64,000 nucleotides of DNA from Verrucomicrobiaceae bacterium UBA1938 (GTDB taxonomy: Bacteria; Verrucomicrobiota; Verrucomicrobiia; Verrucomicrobiales; Verrucomicrobiaceae), in contig DDFC01000039.1 of assembly GCA_002336895.1 (NCBI GenBank), positions 87,869 to 151,868 of the forward strand. The letters are read 5' to 3'. Position 1 is the stretch's first letter. The number at the start of each line of letters is the position of its first letter. The notes beneath the pieces are model-generated. The model searched no databases and had not been told where the DNA came from. It saw nothing but the letters and a program-made list of their open reading frames with translations. Of the stretch, positions 34,976 to 43,355 are shown piece by piece. The translations under genes and the position numbers were made by a program.

Positions 34976-35950
34976 ATGTCTGACGAAACCTTTCACGAAC
35001 GCGAACTCGGCGGCCAGCTGCTGGCATCGGTCTCGCGTTCCTTCTATCTCACCCTCAAGGCCCTGCCCAAGGAGCTGCGCGAGCCCATCTCTCTCGCCTA
35101 CCTGCTGGCCCGCACGGCGGACACCATCGCCGACACCGCCAGCGTGGACGCCACCGTGCGCATCGACTGCCTGGAACGCTACCGCGCCTTGGTGCGCGGC
35201 AGTGGCGACGTGCAGAGCCTCGCCGACATGCTCATCCGCCAGTTCTGCCCGCAGCAGAGTGATGATGCGGAACGCCGGCTGATGGAAAAATTTGCCGATG
35301 GCATCGCCTGGATGCGCACCATGCAGCCCGCTCCGCTGGCCGCCATCCAGAGCGTTCTTGAGCACATCATCGACGGCCAGATGCTCGACATCCGCCGCTT
35401 TCCCTCGGACGGCCAGCTGCGCCGCCTCGCCAGCGCGGAGGAGCTGGACGAGTACACCTGGCTGGTGGCCGGATGCGTGGGTGAATTCTGGACGCAGCTC
35501 TGCGCCAGCGAGCTGCCCGCCTCCCTTGATCCCGCCGTGAGAACCGCCCAGATGCAGGAATGGGGCGCACGCATGGGCAAAGGCCTGCAGCTCATCAACA
35601 TCCTGCGGGACATCGGCGAAGACACCCGCGACGGCCGCTGCTACCTGCCCTGCCAGCCCGAAGACATCCAGACCGAGTGGAGCCTCTGGCTGCAGACCTG
35701 CACCGAGCATCTGGAATGCGGCCTGCGCTACGTCCAGCACGTGGCCCACGGCAAACTCCGCTACGCCACCGCCCTGCCCCTGCTGCTGGGCATTCAAACC
35801 GTCGCAAAGATGCGCGCCTCGCCATGGGATAAGATTCAGCAAGGCATCAAAATCTCCCGCCTCGACGTCGCCAGCATCCTCGCTCAAGCCGCCATCGCCT
35901 GCCGCAGCGCGGAAGCCATGGAAAAGCTCTACCGGAAGCTGGCCAGCTAG
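34976..35950 (+). CDS. Squalene/phytoene synthase family protein
   Basis: A 324-residue head-to-head prenyl synthase. Aspartate-rich motifs are visible: ARTADTIADTASVD (first) and NILRDIGEDTRDGRCYLP (second). SRSFYLTLKALPKELREPISLAYLL is the family N-terminus (split as SRSFYLTLKALPKEL and REPISLAYLL). It joins two farnesyl or geranylgeranyl diphosphates to squalene or phytoene. No desaturase or hopanoid cyclase is nearby to tell which. The start is ATG 34976. Confidence 0.9.
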   Translation: MSDETFHERELGGQLLASVSRSFYLTLKALPKELREPISLAYLLARTADTIADTASVDATVRIDCLERYRALVRGSGDVQSLADMLIRQFCPQQSDDAERRLMEKFADGIAWMRTMQPAPLAAIQSVLEHIIDGQMLDIRRFPSDGQLRRLASAEELDEYTWLVAGCVGEFWTQLCASELPASLDPAVRTAQMQEWGARMGKGLQLINILRDIGEDTRDGRCYLPCQPEDIQTEWSLWLQTCTEHLECGLRYVQHVAHGKLRYATALPLLLGIQTVAKMRASPWDKIQQGIKISRLDVASILAQAAIACRSAEAMEKLYRKLAS

Positions 35951-35963
35951 CCGTTCCTTCACC

Positions 35964-37475
35964 TCATCCCTTCTTGAACCACCCCTTCACCTTCGTGAAG
36001 AAGCCCTTCTTCGGCGCGGTGGAGCCCATCGCTTCCGGATCAGGCGTGCTTGCAGGCACGGTCACCGGCAGGCTCTGATCCCAGCCGCCGCCGAGGGCTT
36101 TGACGAGGCTCACACTCGCGATCAGGCGCTGCCCGGCCAGCGTGGCGCAGGCGCGCTCGGTGGCGAGCAGGGAGCGGTTGGCCTCGATCACATCCAGATA
36201 CGGGCTGGTGCCAGCCTCATAGCGAGCATGGGCGATCTTTGCTGCCTGCTGGGCGCTGGCGCGTGCGCGGTGCTGCGCCTCGGTCTGGTTGCTCAGATTG
36301 CGCATCGCAGCCAGAGCGTTTTCAACATCGCTGAAGGAGGCCAGGATGGCCTGCCGGTAGTTCGCCAGGGCTTCATCGTGTGCGGCACGCGCGCGCTCCA
36401 TGTAGGCGCGGTTCTTGCCACCGGCAAACAGCGGCACGGTGATGCTGGGCCCGATGTTCCAGTTCATGCTGCCCATTTCGAAAAGCTTTTCCACATCGCC
36501 GCTCAGGTAGCCCGTGCGGCCTGTGAGGCGGATGCTGGGGAAGAAATTGGCCTTCGTCACACCGATCTGCGCCGTGGTGGAGGCCAGCGCGCGCTCGGCG
36601 GCGGCCACGTCCGGGCGGCGCTCGATCAAGTCCGTGGGCACCCCTGCCGGAATGACAGGTGGCGAAGGCAGCACGCTGGCATTGCCGCCCATTTTAAAGG
36701 AGCTGGGGTTGGTGCCCGTCAGCAGGGCGATGGCGTTTTCAAGCTGGTCGCGCTGGTTTTGCAGCGCTCCCACCTCGGCCTCGGCGCTGGCCACTTCGGT
36801 CTCTGCCTGGGCCTGCTCCAGTTCGCTGCCCGCACCGGCTTTCACACGGGCACGTGCGATGTCCAGCGCCTGCCTGCGCCAGCCCACGGCCTCGCGCACG
36901 GTCTGCAGTTCGCCATCCAGGGCACGGATGCGAAAGTAGTTGGTGGCCACATCGGCATGCACGCCCAGCAGCACGTTCTGCATCTGGTTCGCAGCAGCGG
37001 CGGCGTCAGCACGGGCGCTTTCGCTCTGGCGGCGGATCTTGCCCCACAGGTCCAGCTCCCAGCTGAAATCCAGCGGCACCGTGTAGCTCGGGCCCACATA
37101 GTGCAGGCCGTTCAGCGGAAAGGCGCTGGGCATGTTGGGAGAGGTGCGCTGCGTGGTGAAGGCCGAATTGACATCCGCCGTGGGGAAGAACGCCGCACGC
37201 GCAATGCCAGTGCCCGCACGCGCCTGGTCAAAGCGCGCCACGGATGCCTTCAGCGTCTGATTGTTCGCCGTGGCCATCTCCATGAGGGCGCTGAGTTTGG
37301 CATCGCCAAACACACGCCACCACGAGCCCTTGGGCAGGGTGTCCAGCGGGCGTGCTTCACGCCAGTTGACGGCACCTTTGTAGCTTGTGGGCGTCTCCGT
37401 CGCCGGGCGCACATAGTCAGGCCCGATCTGGGCGATGGCACTCGTCGCAATGAGGAATGGAATGAAAATACGCAT
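35964..37475 (-). CDS. Outer-membrane efflux protein, NodT/OprM family
   Basis: A 503-residue TolC-like outer-membrane channel of the RND pump. Two OEP repeats with long coiled-coil helices are seen, and the N-terminus IGPDYVRPATETPTSY matches the NodT family. Members normally are lipoproteins (GC at the cleavage site); here the signal ends TSAIAQIGPDY with no Cys, so a signal peptidase I substrate is expected. The start is ATG 37475, 8 nt after the RND gene stop. It is the last gene of the tetR-MFP-RND-OMF operon. Confidence 0.93.
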   Translation of the reverse strand: MRIFIPFLIATSAIAQIGPDYVRPATETPTSYKGAVNWREARPLDTLPKGSWWRVFGDAKLSALMEMATANNQTLKASVARFDQARAGTGIARAAFFPTADVNSAFTTQRTSPNMPSAFPLNGLHYVGPSYTVPLDFSWELDLWGKIRRQSESARADAAAAANQMQNVLLGVHADVATNYFRIRALDGELQTVREAVGWRRQALDIARARVKAGAGSELEQAQAETEVASAEAEVGALQNQRDQLENAIALLTGTNPSSFKMGGNASVLPSPPVIPAGVPTDLIERRPDVAAAERALASTTAQIGVTKANFFPSIRLTGRTGYLSGDVEKLFEMGSMNWNIGPSITVPLFAGGKNRAYMERARAAHDEALANYRQAILASFSDVENALAAMRNLSNQTEAQHRARASAQQAAKIAHARYEAGTSPYLDVIEANRSLLATERACATLAGQRLIASVSLVKALGGGWDQSLPVTVPASTPDPEAMGSTAPKKGFFTKVKGWFKKG

Positions 37476-37483
37476 GGCAGATA

Positions 37484-40400
37484 TCAATGAGGAACGGGAA
37501 GAGCAGCGGCGGGAATCTCAGTGGCTGTGGCAGCGGCAGAGGCGGCCTTTCGCTTGTGCCCCAGCATTACCAGCACATAAAACACTGGCGTGAAGAACAG
37601 GCCCAGGAAGGTCACGCCGATCATGCCGGCAAACACCGCAGTACCCATGGCGCGGCGCATTTCGGCACCGGCACCGGTGGAAACCACCAGCGGGTACACC
37701 CCTGCGATGAAAGCGATGGATGTCATCAAAATGGGACGCAGGCGCAGGCGGCAGGCCTCGATGGCCGCCTCCAGCGGGCTCAGTCCATGGTCAAACTTCT
37801 CCTTCGCAAACTCCACGATGAGGATGGCGTTTTTGCAGGCCAGCCCGATCAGCACGATGAAGCCGATCTGCGTGAAGATGTTGTTGTCACCACCCGTGAT
37901 CATCACCCCCGCCAGCGCAAACAGCAGGCACAGCGGCACGATCAGAATGATGGCCAGCGGCAGACGCAGGCTCTCATACTGGGCGGCCAGCACCATGAAC
38001 ACCAGCAGGATGCACAGCGGGTAGATGTAGATGGCGGTGTTTCCGGCGATGATCTTCTGGTAGGTGAGGTCGGTCCATTCAAACTCAAACCCGCCCGGCA
38101 GGCCTTCTTTGGCCAGCTTGGAGATGAGCTCCTCCGCCTGGCCGGAGCTCAGCGGCGGCATGGGGGCACCGTTCAGGTCGGCGGCGAGGTAGCCGTTGTA
38201 ATGCGTGACACGGTCCGGGCCAAAGCCCTCCTTCACCTTCACCAGCGATCCGACGGGCACCATCTCGCCCGCAGCGTTGCGCGTTTTCAGCCGCGTGATG
38301 TCGCTGGCGTCGTCACGGAACTGCTGCTCCGCCTGCGCCACGACTTGGTAGGTGCGGCCAAAGCGGTTGAAGTCGTTCACGTAAAGGCTGCCGAGGTTGA
38401 CCTGCAAAGTCTCGAACAGATTCGCCAGCGGCACGCCCTGCACCTTCGCTTTCTCACGATCCACGTCCGCCTCAAGCTGCGGCACATTGACGGTGTAGCC
38501 GGAGTAAACCTGCGTGAGCTTCTGGGTGCCATAGGCTGCGCCGACGAGCTTCTGCGTGGCCTGATACAGCGCCGCGTAGCCCTGGTTGCCACGGTCTTCC
38601 ACCATGAGCTTGAACCCGCCCGTGGTGCCGATGCCGTTGACGGGCGGCGGCGGGAACATCATCACCATGGCGTCCTGGATGGCCATGAACTTGCCGTTGA
38701 GCGAATTGGCGATGGCCGCGCCGCTGAGCTCCGGCGACTTGCGGTCCTCGAAGTTGTCGAGGCCGACGAACACGATCCCCGCATTGGGGCTGATGGTGAA
38801 ACCCTGGATGGACAGGCCCGGGAAAGCGATGGCGTCCTTCACGCCCGGCTCGTCCATGGCGATCTGCGACATCCGGCGCATGACGTCGTCAGTGCGGTCA
38901 AGAGAAGCGCCATCCGGCAGCTGCGCAAAGCCGACGAGGTACTGCTTGTCCTGGCTGGGCACAAAGCCTTCGGGCACCGTTTCAAAGCCTTTCCACGTGG
39001 CCCAGAGGAGACCGCCGTAGATGATGACGGCGATGAAGCTGAAACGGATGATGCGTTTCACCAGGCCCACATACACGTTGGACGACCACTCAAAGAAGCG
39101 GTTGAACGGCCGGAAGAACCAGCCAAACAGACCGTCGATGAGCTTGGTGAGGATGTCACGCTTGTCACCGTGGCCCTTCAGCAGCAGCGCGGAGAGCGCA
39201 GGAGAAAGCGTGAGCGAGTTGATGGCCGAAATGACCGTGGAGATGGCGATGGTGACGGCGAACTGCTTGTAGAACTGGCCGCTGAGCCCGCTGATGAATG
39301 CCGTGGGAATGAACACCGCGCACAGCACCAGCGCTGTGGCCACGATGGGCCCTGTCACCTCCGTCATGGCCTGCTGCGTGGCCGCCAGCGGCTTGAGACC
39401 GTTCTGAATGTTACGCTCCACGTTTTCGACGACCACGATGGCGTCATCCACCACGATGCCGATGGCAAGCACGAGGCCGAAGAGGGAGAGGTTGTTGATC
39501 GAGAACCCGAGCGCATGCATCACCGCAAAGGTGCCTACGAGAGACACCGGCACCGCTGCCAGCGGGATGATGGAGGCACGCCAGGTCTGCAGGAAGATAA
39601 CGACGACCAGCACCACGAGCACCAGAGCCTCCAGCAGCGTGTGGATGACCGCATCGATGGACTTCTCCACGAACACCGTGGGGTCATAGGCGATGGCGTA
39701 GTCCACGCCCTCGGGCATTTTCTTCTTCAGCTCAGCCATGCAATGACGCACCGCCTCGGAGACGGCGAGCGCATTCGCGCCGGGAAGCTGAAACACGCCC
39801 ATGCCGACGGCACGCTTGTTGTTGAGCAGCGCGCGCAGCGAGTAGTCGCCCGAGCCCATCTCGGCGCGTGCGACATCCCGCAGGCGGAGCTTTTCCCCAT
39901 GCGGGCCGGTCTTGACGATGATCTGCTCAAACTCCTCCTCGCTGATGAGGCGGCCCTTGGCATTCACCGTCAGCTCAAAGGCGGAGTCCTTGGTGGGCTG
40001 CTGGCCGATGGTGCCCGCGGCCACCTGGATGTTCTGCTCGCGGATGGCGTTCACGATGTCGCCGGAGGTCAGGCCACGCGCGGCGGCCTTGTCGGGATCG
40101 ATCCAGATGCGCATGGCGTAGTCGCCGCCGCCGAAGATGTTCACCTGCCCCACGCCGGAGAGTCGCGACAGCTCGTCCTTCACATTGAGGGTGGCGTAGT
40201 TGCGCAGGTAGATCTCGTCATAGCGCTCGTTGGGGGAGAGCAGATGCACCACCAGCGTCATGTTGGGCGAAGACTTCACCGTGGTGACCCCGAAGCGGCG
40301 CACCTCCTCCGGCAGCTTGGGCAGCACCTGCGCCACGCGGTTCTGCACCTGCATCTGCGCGAGGTCTAGCTCCGTGCCGATCTTGAACGTGACGGTGAGC

Positions 40401-40672
40401 GTCATCACGCCATTGGCCGTGCTCATCGACGACATGTAGAGCATGTTTTCGATGCCGTTGATCGTCTGCTCCAGCGGCGAGGCCACCGTTTCGGCAATGG
40501 TCTTCGGATTCGCACCGGGATAGGTCGCCGTCACAATGACCGTCGGCGGCACGACCTCCGGATACTCGGAGATCGGCAGCTGAAACAGGGAGATGGCGCC
40601 GAGGATGAAGATCAGCAGCGACAGCACGCCCGCAAAGATGGGGCGGGTGATGAAGAATCGGGAAATGTTCAT
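37484..40672 (-). CDS. RND efflux permease, HAE1 (AcrB/MexB) family
   Basis: A 1062-residue inner-membrane proton-driven drug pump. The N-terminus ISRFFITRPIFAGVLS is typical. TM4 has the proton-relay Asp pair in AIGIVVDDAIVVVENVER, and YPGANPKTIAETVASPLEQ is the porter-domain signature. The length and twelve-helix plan are normal. It follows the membrane fusion protein gene by 30 nt and precedes the outer-membrane channel. Substrates cannot be told from sequence. Confidence 0.97.
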   Translation of the reverse strand: MNISRFFITRPIFAGVLSLLIFILGAISLFQLPISEYPEVVPPTVIVTATYPGANPKTIAETVASPLEQTINGIENMLYMSSMSTANGVMTLTVTFKIGTELDLAQMQVQNRVAQVLPKLPEEVRRFGVTTVKSSPNMTLVVHLLSPNERYDEIYLRNYATLNVKDELSRLSGVGQVNIFGGGDYAMRIWIDPDKAAARGLTSGDIVNAIREQNIQVAAGTIGQQPTKDSAFELTVNAKGRLISEEEFEQIIVKTGPHGEKLRLRDVARAEMGSGDYSLRALLNNKRAVGMGVFQLPGANALAVSEAVRHCMAELKKKMPEGVDYAIAYDPTVFVEKSIDAVIHTLLEALVLVVLVVVIFLQTWRASIIPLAAVPVSLVGTFAVMHALGFSINNLSLFGLVLAIGIVVDDAIVVVENVERNIQNGLKPLAATQQAMTEVTGPIVATALVLCAVFIPTAFISGLSGQFYKQFAVTIAISTVISAINSLTLSPALSALLLKGHGDKRDILTKLIDGLFGWFFRPFNRFFEWSSNVYVGLVKRIIRFSFIAVIIYGGLLWATWKGFETVPEGFVPSQDKQYLVGFAQLPDGASLDRTDDVMRRMSQIAMDEPGVKDAIAFPGLSIQGFTISPNAGIVFVGLDNFEDRKSPELSGAAIANSLNGKFMAIQDAMVMMFPPPPVNGIGTTGGFKLMVEDRGNQGYAALYQATQKLVGAAYGTQKLTQVYSGYTVNVPQLEADVDREKAKVQGVPLANLFETLQVNLGSLYVNDFNRFGRTYQVVAQAEQQFRDDASDITRLKTRNAAGEMVPVGSLVKVKEGFGPDRVTHYNGYLAADLNGAPMPPLSSGQAEELISKLAKEGLPGGFEFEWTDLTYQKIIAGNTAIYIYPLCILLVFMVLAAQYESLRLPLAIILIVPLCLLFALAGVMITGGDNNIFTQIGFIVLIGLACKNAILIVEFAKEKFDHGLSPLEAAIEACRLRLRPILMTSIAFIAGVYPLVVSTGAGAEMRRAMGTAVFAGMIGVTFLGLFFTPVFYVLVMLGHKRKAASAAATATEIPAAALPVPH

Positions 40673-40702
40673 GCAAGCTTGGGGGAATGTTTCGCTGTGC
40701 GC

Positions 40703-41854
40703 TTACTTGGCCGCCGTCTCCTTGGCAGGCGGTGCATCCACCGGCTGCACAGGCATGCCAGGCTGCGGCAGACGCGCCTGCCCGTTCACGATGATTTTGT
40801 CTCCGGCCGCCAGACCGCTGCGGATGATGCGCTTGCCGTCGATGCTCGGCCCGATCACGATGGGTTTGTAAACCGACAGCGCTGGCGTTTTGGAAAGATC
40901 CACCCCCAGCACAAACTTGTTCGCCTGATCGGTGAGGATGCTCTTCTCATCCACCAGCAGCGCCTTGTATTTGCCCGTCATGGGGATGCGGATGCGCGCA
41001 AACAAGCCCGGAGTGAGGATGTTGTCGCCATTGGGAAACTCGGCACGCAGCACCATGCTGCCGGTGCTGGCATCCAGGCGGTTGTCGAAGGATTCGATGT
41101 GCCCTTTGTGCGGGAAGCTTTTTTCATTGGAGAGCTGAAGCTCCACCGGCACGCGGCCGTCGCCATTGGTGAAGGTCTTCTTGTCCCGCTGCATGGCCTG
41201 CAGTTTCAGCAGGCTGTTTTCGTCGATGTCCGCATACACATACACTGGGTCCACAGTGACGATGGTCGTCAGCAGCGTGGTACCGGCGGTCACAAAGTTG
41301 CCCGTGGTGGTGATGGCGCGGCTGATGCGACCGCTGATCGGCGCCTTGACCGTGCTGTGCTCAAACTCGATCTCCGCGCTGTGCTGCGCCGCCTTGGCGG
41401 CCTCCAGACCGGCGATGGCCTGCAGGTTCATGGACTCACGCGATTCCGCCTGCTCCGGGGCGATGGCCTTGGCCTCCAGCAGGGTCTTCACACGGTCAAA
41501 CTCACGCTTCATCGCCATGGCGTTCGCCTCGGCACGCGCCACCTCAGCTCCCGTGGAGCGCAGGCGGGTCTGGAAGGGGCGCTGGTCGATCGTGAAAAGG
41601 ATGTCCCCTTTCTTGACCAAAGCACCCGCTTGGAAATGCACTTCGGTGATGTAGCCGGACACACGTGGCTTCAGCTCCACGGTTTCCACCGGTTCGACGC
41701 GCCCCGTGAACTCCTCCCACTCAACAAGTTCTTTCTGCTCGACCGGAGCGAGCGTGACCGGAGCCGGGGGCATCTGCCCCCCATGGCCACCGGCAGGCGG
41801 TTTGCCACAGGCAGCCAGAAGCAGGACGATGGGGAGGAGGTTTTGGAGTTTCAC
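40703..41854 (-). CDS. RND pump membrane fusion protein (AcrA-like)
   Basis: A 383-residue periplasmic adaptor. It begins with a lipoprotein signal, lipobox LLAAC, Cys at about residue 16. The barrel-sandwich hybrid (VSGYITEVHFQAGALVKKGDILFTID, split here: VSGYITEVHFQ and GALVKKGDILFTID) and alpha-hairpin follow. The start is GTG 41854. It links the RND permease with the outer-membrane channel. Confidence 0.95.
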   Translation of the reverse strand: MKLQNLLPIVLLLAACGKPPAGGHGGQMPPAPVTLAPVEQKELVEWEEFTGRVEPVETVELKPRVSGYITEVHFQAGALVKKGDILFTIDQRPFQTRLRSTGAEVARAEANAMAMKREFDRVKTLLEAKAIAPEQAESRESMNLQAIAGLEAAKAAQHSAEIEFEHSTVKAPISGRISRAITTTGNFVTAGTTLLTTIVTVDPVYVYADIDENSLLKLQAMQRDKKTFTNGDGRVPVELQLSNEKSFPHKGHIESFDNRLDASTGSMVLRAEFPNGDNILTPGLFARIRIPMTGKYKALLVDEKSILTDQANKFVLGVDLSKTPALSVYKPIVIGPSIDGKRIIRSGLAAGDKIIVNGQARLPQPGMPVQPVDAPPAKETAAK

Positions 41855-41882
41855 GGGGCGCGTAGGTTTTGGGGTGGGGAAG

Positions 41883-41898
41883 TTGACCAGTTGGTTAA
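41883..41898. promoter_or_regulatory. Near-palindrome in the tetR-MFP gap, possible TetR site
   Basis: TTGACCAGTTGGTTAA: arms TTGACCA and TGGTTAA match as a palindrome at six of seven positions with a 2-nt centre. It shares AGTTGAC and AGTTGGTT with the site upstream of tetR at 42553, which supports both as binding sites of the same regulator. Confidence 0.4.
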
Positions 41899-41923
41899 TT
41901 TGAAAGCAAAAAATGGGCCAGTC

Positions 41924-42520
41924 TCAGTCTTTGACACCGAGAATGATCTTGGCTCCGGACTCAAACTCGTCGAGGCAGCCGAGGTTGTTCCACATGCGGG
42001 CGTGGAGCAGGAGCCCCTCGCTGTAGGCAAACACGATCCGTGCCAGGGCCATGGCGTCGTGGGTGACAATGCTGCCCTGAGCCTGCGCATCCCGGATGGC
42101 GCTCTCGTAGTAGCGGATAAACTGGCCCAGGATCTCCTGCAGTTTGTTCCGCAGGCGGTCATCCACCGTGCTGACCTCGGCACCCAGCGAATGGACCGGA
42201 CAGCCCAGCACGCGGCCGTGCTTCTTGAAGAGTTCCTCCTGCTCCTGGCGGAAATTGCGGAAGCAGTTCAGGATGCGCTCCACTGGCGGCACCACTGGGG
42301 AAAAGATCTGGTCCAGTTCCTTCCGGTGCTCGACCCAGCCGTGCTCGATCGCGGTCACAGCCAGTTCCGTCTTGGATTCAAAGAAGTGGTAGAAACTGCC
42401 CTTCTTCACCCCTGCCCTGTCGCAGATCTGATCTACCGAAGTGCTGCCATAACTGCCGATCCAGATCAGTTCGATCATGGCTTCAATCAGGCGGTCTTTG
42501 GCGGTGGAGGTGCGTCCCAT
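41924..42520 (-). CDS. TetR/AcrR-family transcriptional regulator
   Basis: A 198-residue TetR protein. The N-terminal helix-turn-helix reads IEAMIELIWIGSYGSTSVDQICDRAGVKKGSFYHFFESK (seen as YGSTSVDQICDRAGVKKGSF followed by YHFFESK). The C-terminus is a TetR_C ligand domain. It lies directly upstream of the pump genes on the same strand and probably represses the operon, itself included. Confidence 0.94.
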   Translation of the reverse strand: MGRTSTAKDRLIEAMIELIWIGSYGSTSVDQICDRAGVKKGSFYHFFESKTELAVTAIEHGWVEHRKELDQIFSPVVPPVERILNCFRNFRQEQEELFKKHGRVLGCPVHSLGAEVSTVDDRLRNKLQEILGQFIRYYESAIRDAQAQGSIVTHDAMALARIVFAYSEGLLLHARMWNNLGCLDEFESGAKIILGVKD

Positions 42521-42552
42521 GGGGATGATTCGGGTTAAGGTCGACGAAACTC

Positions 42553-42576
42553 AACCAACTAGACGATTAGTCAACT
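42553..42576. promoter_or_regulatory. Imperfect palindrome upstream of tetR
   Basis: The site spans AACCAACTAGAC and GATTAGTCAACT. The arms match as an imperfect inverted repeat around TAGACGATTAGTC, a form common in TetR-family operators. It is 33 nt upstream of the tetR start and probably overlaps its promoter. Confidence 0.4.
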
Positions 42577-42621
42577 ATTTTCACCACAGGAAGTGGTTTG
42601 AGCTGAAAAGCATGTCACCGT

Positions 42622-42649
42622 TTGACGTAATAACATTCGTAACTACACT
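42622..42649 (+). promoter_or_regulatory. Leaderless promoter of the AbrB-Doc pair
   Basis: TTGACG (42622-42627), 16-nt spacer and TACACT (42644-42649), then only six bases to the ATG at 42656, so the transcript should start at or by the ATG. Two direct copies of CGTAA (42626 and 42638) lie 12 nt apart inside the promoter, possible half-sites for the AbrB-like antitoxin. Confidence 0.5.
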
Positions 42650-42655
42650 TGCGGC

Positions 42656-42883
42656 ATGACTCTCGAACTCAAGCTCCGCAAAATTGGCAATTCCGTCGGG
42701 GTGGTGCTGCCAAAGGAGGCGCTGGCGCATCTCAAAGTACAGGAAGGCGACACCGTGACACTCACTGAATCCCAGGATGGAATGCGGCTGACCGCCAGCA
42801 ATCCGGAGTTTGCCAAAACCATGGCGGTGTTTGAAAGCCTGAATCGCCGCTACCGCAACACCCTGCGCGAACTGGCGAAATGA
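42656..42883 (+). CDS. AbrB/MazE-family antitoxin
   Basis: A 75-residue SpoVT-AbrB swapped-hairpin protein: LKLRKIGNSVGVVLPKEALAHL and VQEGDTVTLTES. Such proteins bind DNA as dimers and neutralise a partner toxin. It overlaps the Doc gene by ATGA. AbrB-Doc pairs are known, though Phd is the more familiar Doc antitoxin. Confidence 0.92.
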   Translation: MTLELKLRKIGNSVGVVLPKEALAHLKVQEGDTVTLTESQDGMRLTASNPEFAKTMAVFESLNRRYRNTLRELAK

Positions 42884-43266
42884 AAGAGCCCTACTGGCTG
42901 ACGCGGGACGAATGCCTGGCACTGCACGACATGATGCTCTCGTTTTACGGTGGCATTGCCGGAGTGCGTGATGAGCACCTGCTGGAGTCCGCCCTGGCGC
43001 GTCCCCGGCAGCTCTTCCACTATGGCAGCCCCTCGATGGCGGAGATGGCCGCAGCCTACGCCGCAGGCATCGTGAAAAACCACCCTTTTCTCGATGGCAA
43101 CAAGCGCACGGGCTTCATGCTCGGCGCAGGCTTTCTCGAACGAAATGGACACGAATTCCACGCCACTGAGGCCGATGCCGTGGTGAGCACCCTGGCCCTG
43201 GCCGCCGGAGCGATGACGGAAGGCGAATATGCCGGATGGCTGGAGGCAAACTCGAAGCGTATTTAA
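42880..43266 (+). CDS. Doc-like Fic-domain toxin (death-on-curing)
   Basis: A 128-residue Doc protein. The Fic active-site motif HPFLDGNKRTG is present, with the catalytic His and the NKR; YHLTRDECLALHD-type start (here YWLTRDECLALHDM) and GVRDEHLLESALARP are typical. Doc phosphorylates EF-Tu and stops translation. The complete motif suggests an active toxin kept in check by the AbrB-type partner. Confidence 0.93.
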   Translation: MKEPYWLTRDECLALHDMMLSFYGGIAGVRDEHLLESALARPRQLFHYGSPSMAEMAAAYAAGIVKNHPFLDGNKRTGFMLGAGFLERNGHEFHATEADAVVSTLALAAGAMTEGEYAGWLEANSKRI

Positions 43267-43297
43267 AGACCACGCTCTGCAACCCCCCAGTTACAGA

Positions 43298-43339
43298 ATT
43301 CCTTATTCTGCATTCGATATTCGTCATTCTCCATTATTG
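43298..43339 (+). repeat. Heptamer array B (ATTCNNN, 7-bp period)
   Basis: ATTC occurs at 43298, 43305, 43312, 43319 and 43326, with ATTA at 43333, an exact 7-bp period over six units while the other three bases vary. It ends 16 nt before the ATG of the NtrC-family gene. See the findings. Confidence 0.75.
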
Positions 43340-43355
43340 TGCCATTCTTTCACTC

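Noticed and set aside
37487..40369. Plus-strand open frame of 960 residues over the RND gene
   Set aside because: It is an Arg/His-rich shadow of the minus-strand RND permease, a common effect of high GC content at third codon positions.
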